This document shows positions 12,240 through 15,890 of a DNA stretch of 15,890 bases, piece after piece. The number at the start of each line of letters is the position of its first letter. Positions within the stretch are counted from its first letter, which is position 1. This DNA is from Propionibacteriaceae bacterium (GTDB lineage Bacteria; Actinomycetota; Actinomycetes; Propionibacteriales; Propionibacteriaceae), in contig WQYJ01000022.1 in the NCBI GenBank assembly GCA_009781325.1, forward strand, positions 1 through 15,890, read 5' to 3'. The position numbers and the translations under genes are program-made. The notes under the pieces were generated by a model, which was not told the origin of the DNA, made no database searches, and worked only from the letters and a program-made list of their open reading frames with translations.

Positions 12240-12350
12240 GTGGCTGGATCAGAGCAAGAATCACGTGAAGCAAGTCACTGGAGCGACACGACGAGCAAAG
12301 CTCTCTGGTGGGCTACAGCTTACATGCTGCTTGATCCGGAGATCTTCTGA
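12240..12350 (+). CDS. Possible 36-residue small protein
   Basis: GTG 12240 with GAGGG six bases upstream opens 36 codons ending at TGA 12348-12350 (ends WWATAYMLLDPEIF). The composition is protein-like: an acidic N-half, then an aromatic, partly hydrophobic C-terminus. Its stop overlaps the -35 region of the next gene. It could be a small gene, or the remnant of a larger one. No homologue is recognised. Confidence 0.3.
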   Translation: MAGSEQESREASHWSDTTSKALWWATAYMLLDPEIF

Positions 12351-12373
12351 AATACAACGCGATGTTGTATACT
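12345..12373 (+). promoter_or_regulatory. Promoter with operator palindrome in the spacer
   Basis: TTCTGA (12345-12350), 17-bp spacer, TATACT (12368-12373, close to consensus). A perfect inverted repeat ATACAAC-5-GTTGTAT (12352-12370) fills the spacer and overlaps the -10 box. A dimeric DNA-binding protein here would block or remodel the promoter; the HTH protein encoded just downstream is the obvious candidate. The transcript would carry the strong site GAGGAGGAAG before ATG 12397. Confidence 0.6.
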
Positions 12374-12396
12374 AGTAAGGAGTAGAGGAGGAAGTC

Positions 12397-12873
12397 ATGC
12401 TGACAGTTGAAATCCAAGAGCCTGTGAAAGATCTCGGAGATTTTGTTTGGTCAGTCAAGGCTAGTGTTTCCCTGCATGACGACGGACGAGTGGAGATGTG
12501 GGATCCGACTGGATTTGCTAAGCAACTCATGCAGGACCCGATTCCATGGCGCTTTGAGGATGGCAAAGTACGCCGTCTGTTCTTTCAGGATAACCCCGGT
12601 GTCTGGCTACGGCATCTAGGACTAATACTGCGAGGCGGTCAAGTTGTCCCGGTCGTGGTCGTTGATGACGAAGCCAGTGAGCTGACTCGTGAGGAAGTAG
12701 CCAACCGTCTGGGAATAGCAGTCAGCACTTGGGCTGCGTATGTGTCTCGAAAACAAGCGCCACAGCCCACCCGCAGGATCGGCCAGACACCTGTTTGGTC
12801 GTCTCAAGTTGTCAAGGATTGGCAAGCATCACGGCGAGGCCAAGGCCGCCCGCGTGTACCGCAAGCCGCTTAG
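12397..12873 (+). CDS. Helix-turn-helix DNA-binding protein, probable autoregulator
   Basis: 158 residues from ATG 12397, with GAGGAGG upstream. Residues about 1-95 form an uncharacterised N-terminal region (VEMWDPTGFAKQLM, DPIPWRFEDGKVRRLFF). Residues 96-150 resemble AlpA/excisionase-type helix-turn-helix: LTREEVANRLGIAVSTW as the helix pair, AAYVSRKQAPQPTRRIGQTP as the wing, VWSSQVVKDWQASRRGQGRP as the closing helix and basic tail. Such proteins act as repressors or recombination directionality factors. A palindrome sits in its own promoter spacer, so autoregulation is likely. It is the only substantial gene between two direct repeats, which raises a link to excision or integration of that segment, although no integrase is inside it. 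Confidence 0.72.
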   Translation: MLTVEIQEPVKDLGDFVWSVKASVSLHDDGRVEMWDPTGFAKQLMQDPIPWRFEDGKVRRLFFQDNPGVWLRHLGLILRGGQVVPVVVVDDEASELTREEVANRLGIAVSTWAAYVSRKQAPQPTRRIGQTPVWSSQVVKDWQASRRGQGRPRVPQAA

Positions 12874-12930
12874 CGACGCAGATGATGCTGGTTGTTACAC
12901 CCGGACCGTTGTGTTTACGCGAGCCCATGA

Positions 12931-12964
12931 TGAAGTCTGTGGATAACTCCAGGGATAATCAGTT
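12931..12964 (+). repeat. Direct repeat R2 (right boundary of the HTH segment)
   Basis: Partner of R1 at 11994-12028. It overlaps the stop codon of the DUF2505 remnant (TGA read on the - strand at 12959-12961). Confidence 0.75.
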
Positions 12965-13269
12965 ACTGTTGAGCCAGTTGTTACCTACTCGTTCGCAGGC
13001 GGAGATGATCTGGGTGAGATACTTCTGAGCCATGTCTTCGATCTTTTTCCCGAACAGGGGGATTCTGACCATGAACTCGGCGTCGTAGGTGACAACACAG
13101 CCTGTTATCTTGGGTCTTAGAGTCAATAGGCCATTGGTTTTTCAAATGGGAAGTGTCCAATGACAGCAACTGCCTCTTCCACTTTGAATACCTCCGTGAT
13201 ATCGTGGTGCGCAAATGGGAGTTTGTTCTTGTATTCTGCCAATGGTATGGCAGTGAAATACGGGTCCAT
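12959..13269 (-). pseudogene. DUF2505-family gene, 5'-truncated and frameshifted
   Basis: Two overlapping - strand frames read as one protein. The first (ATG 13269 to TGA 13123, 48 codons) ends ...AVIGHFPFEK; the second, open from 13141 to TGA 12959, continues TNGLLTLRP, then VVTYDAEFMVRIPLFGKKIE and ends near GNNWLNSN. Gly-Thr/Leu-Thr-Leu-x-Pro followed by xYxAxxxVxIPLxGxKIE is the C-terminal signature of DUF2505 (SRPBCC-like) actinobacterial proteins, normally about 160 residues. Here only about 100 remain, the frame breaks between 13123 and 13144 near an A5 run, and the 5' end is missing where the RHS gene begins. It therefore looks dead. Role of the family unknown. Confidence 0.6.
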
Positions 13270-13307
13270 GTTGGTGCGATGTGCCTGACGTGGGGGAGGG
13301 GTTGATT

Positions 13308-15890
13308 ATGACTACGAGGAAGTCTTCATATATTGGTATTGAAATTGTGGTGATTGTAGCTTTGCTAGCGGGTTCGGGAGCAGGGTTGTGGCCTGTACCG
13401 TCTTCGTTTGCAGAGCCAACAGATGCGATGACTTTTCGGGAGCCAGTGGAGGTGAGCGCAGAGGTTGTGCCGATTGTAGGGGGGGGATGAGGTGTTTGCT
13501 GATCCTGTGCCTCAGCGATCATTGCGGGCAGAGTGGCCGCAGGGAGATGTGACCAGTGTTCCCGTGAGGGTGTCTGGTAGAACAATGGCTGAAGTGGGAT
13601 CGGGCTTAGTTCGACTGCGTGCGCCCGGCGTGACTCGCGGTGTGTCGGTAGATGCCAGTGTGCGAGTGTTGTCACCGGAGGCATCGCATGGGCTGGTGGG
13701 TGTCGGTGTTGTGATGATTGTTGAGATGCCTGTAGCCATTGACTTTGAGGTGGAAGTGGATTATTCGTCATTCGCGGATGCGGTTGGTGGCGGGTTTGGT
13801 TCTAGGCTTCATCTGGTGAGCTTGCCGACATGCGCTTTGATCTCCCCTAGTGTTCCTGAGTGTCTAATTCAAACTGATCTTGTGTCGGTGAATGATGGCA
13901 ATGCTCAGACAGTTCGTGCTGTGGTAGAGACTCAGGTTGGGGAGTTTGATTCTAGTGGCATCTCGGATGGCGCTGTGGTGGACGATGAAATGGCAGTGGA
14001 TTCTGACAGTGCTGTGGTGGATTCAGTTGCCGGTGGAAAGTCTGTTGACATGGAAAGGTTTGTGGTGGCTGTGGTGGGTGGCTCTCGCTCGGGTGAGGGT
14101 GACTATGGTGTGACACCGATGAGTGTGGCAGGATCGTGGGCTGGTGGTGGACGTACTGGTGAGTTTCGCTGGTCATATCCGTTGGGAACTCCGACGGTTC
14201 CTGGTGAAATTGGGCCTGAGTTGTTGTTGGCCTACTCATCTGGGCTAACTGATGGGGGTGTGTCCAACACGAATAATCAGGCTTCGTGGGTGGGTGAAGG
14301 TTTCAATCTAAATAATGCGTATATCGAGCGTAGGTTTGTGAGTTGTGCTGATGACATGGCTGGCGGAAATAACCCGGTGGCTACTGGGGATCTGTGTTGG
14401 TTTAGCGATTCGTTGAAACCTGCTGGTGTAAAGCATCTGAATGCATTTTTAGTCTTAGGTGATCATTCGGGTCAGTTAGTGCAGATAGGGACAACAAATC
14501 AGTGGCGGTTGAAAGATGATGATGGCACTCGGATTAAGCTAAATAGTTATAACGGTGTCGAAGGGTGGAGTGTGCAGACTCTCGACGGCGTGAGCTACGA
14601 ATTTGGGCGTGGGAAGCCTGTGAGTGGAGTGGCTAACACGAACTCAGTATGGTCGGTTCCGGTAGCCGGCAATCATGTGGGTGAGCCAGGCTATTCTGCC
14701 AGTGGTTTTGCATCATCGTTCCAGTCGCAGCCGTATCGGTGGAATCTTGATCGTGTTTCTACGCCGACTGGGAAGACGATGACGTTGTTTTATGTTAAGG
14801 AAGCGAATCAGTATAAGCGTAATGGGACAACGTTAGTGTCATACGATCGTGGAGGGTATTTAGCGAGGATTCAGTATGGGGAGGCTAGTGGTCAGGAAAC
14901 CAATGATGCGGCTCAGGGGCGCGTTGTGTTTACGGTGGAAGAGCGATGCGACACATCGGTTTTATCGACCTGTAAGACCGCTACTCCGACAGCTGGAACT
15001 GTGGCGGCGTGGCCAGATGTGCCAATGGATGCATTGTGTGAAGGGGCATTTTGTCCATCGCCGAAGGCATCTCCAACATTCTTTTCCAGGAAACGGTTGT
15101 CATCTGTAGCCACATTCACTCGGAATGCTGGGAACACAGGATACGACACGGTTGACCAATGGGATATGGGATATCTGTTCTTGAAACCGACAGATGGATC
15201 AGCCACAGCACTTTGGCTGTCAACGATTACTCACAAGGGACTCGCGGGTGGGAATGTCACCTTGCCGGCAGTTAAGCTGACTCCCACAATGATGAAGTCA
15301 TCCATTACTGGGACAGCAATGTCCCGTCCTCGGCTGACTATGATCACGAATGAATCTGGCGGTCAAAGTATTGTCACATACTCGACTCCAGAGTGCACAA
15401 CGAGCACCGTACCCACCTCAACCATATCAGCGAACACGACGCGATGTATGCCTTCGTATTATTCGTCGTCAGGTGGAACTCCGGTATTGCAGTGGTTTAA
15501 CAAGTATGTGGTGGTAGAAGTAGTGGATCATGATGTGATACCGCTGGGCAATGGTTTGGATCCCTCAATGATGGTGACCCAAGATGTGATAACAAGTTAC
15601 GTTTATAGTGGTGGAGGTGCGTGGCGGTTCAATGAATCACCTTATTCCCCCCTGGCGTATAGGACGTGGAGCATATGGAGAGGCTACAGCGTGGTGACAA
15701 CGAAGGTGGGGACAGGAACAGCTCAGCAAACTACGGAGGTAAGATACTTTCGTGGAATGCACGGGGATAAGGCTGCATCGGGTACGAAAACAGTATATGT
15801 TTCGGATTCAACGGGAGCACTTGTGCTGGATGAAGAGTGGTTGAATGGCCGTGTACGAGAAACTCGGATACTCACTACCACTGGTGTGGA
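13308..15890 (+). CDS. Secreted RHS/YD-repeat-type large protein, frame broken by a G8 tract; 3' end outside window
   Basis: Starts at ATG 13308 (GGGGAGGGG ribosome site, 7-nt gap). Residues 1-40 are a Sec signal peptide (MTTRKSS, IVVIVALLAG, cleavage after SSFA). After 57 codons a run of eight G leads into TGA 13488-13490. Losing one G (or gaining two) continues as VGGDEVFADPVPQ... in a frame that has no stop codon from there to the window end (about 860 codons in total). That body matches the N-terminal part of actinobacterial RHS proteins: PLGTPTVPGEIGPEL, ASWVGEGFNL, RRFVSCADD, TGDLCWF, and further on RTWSIWRGY and YFRGMHGDK. The YD repeats and the variable toxin tip should follow beyond the window. 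Such proteins are secreted polymorphic toxins or adhesins. As written the gene is OFF, or the G count is a sequencing error. Confidence 0.82.
13479..13486 (+). repeat. Homopolymer run of eight G (putative phase-variation tract)
   Basis: Eight G directly after the signal peptide and a short linker of the RHS protein (GTA, then G8, then ATGA). G8 leads to a stop four codons after the Val codon; G7 or G10 opens the ~800-codon body. G9 gives a different short frame. Confidence 0.75.

Noticed and set aside
13142..13771. 209-codon - strand frame opposite the RHS start
   Set aside because: Pro/Thr/His-rich composition typical of an antisense shadow; it conflicts with the signal peptide and RHS frame, and the DUF2505 remnant is in another frame.
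13952..14239. 95-codon - strand frame rich in His, Pro and Gln
   Set aside because: Antisense to the open RHS frame; composition is an artefact of the GTG/GGT-rich coding strand.

Overview
The window looks like chromosome of an actinomycete (Actinomycetota), most likely of the Propionibacteriaceae or a near relative. The reasons are an actinobacterial SecA without a C-terminal zinc motif, a XerD with the actinobacterial C-terminus, an Rv3235-family protein, a DUF2505 relic, several promoters that appear to give leaderless mRNAs, and moderate rather than very high G+C. This placement is inferred from protein style, not from a marker gene.

Left part (1-7968), core genes on the + strand: the C-terminal part of L-arabinose isomerase (araA, cut by the window edge); a secreted protein of unknown function; two paralogous polytopic membrane proteins separated by about 600 bp of palindromic repeats and 19-bp tandem repeats; xerD; and secA. 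The second membrane gene, xerD and secA run nearly head to tail and are probably one transcription unit started by a leaderless promoter.

Middle part (7969-11400), accessory: a secreted matrixin-type zinc metalloprotease whose start region holds a run of ten G that puts the best start codon out of frame; a lipoprotein in the same operon; a macrodomain ADP-ribose hydrolase; another short exported protein; a 3' fragment of tRNA-Asn; and, on the - strand, a Phd/YefM-RelE type toxin-antitoxin pair with a palindromic operator over its promoter and start codon. This block separates secA from an Rv3235-family gene (11443-11946, - strand), which lies near secA in other actinobacteria.

Right part (11994-15890): a ~0.9-kb segment bounded by near-identical 34-35 bp direct repeats and carrying an autoregulated-looking HTH gene; a truncated, frameshifted DUF2505 gene; and the first ~860 codons of a large secreted RHS/YD-repeat protein that runs off the window. 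Its signal peptide is separated from the body by a run of eight G that places the two in different frames.

The strongest unusual signal is this pair of poly-G tracts. In both secreted proteins the tract lies at the N-terminal signal region, the sequence as given is in the OFF frame, and a change of one G would restore a full-length exported protein. This fits slipped-strand phase variation of secreted effectors, although homopolymer sequencing error must be ruled out.
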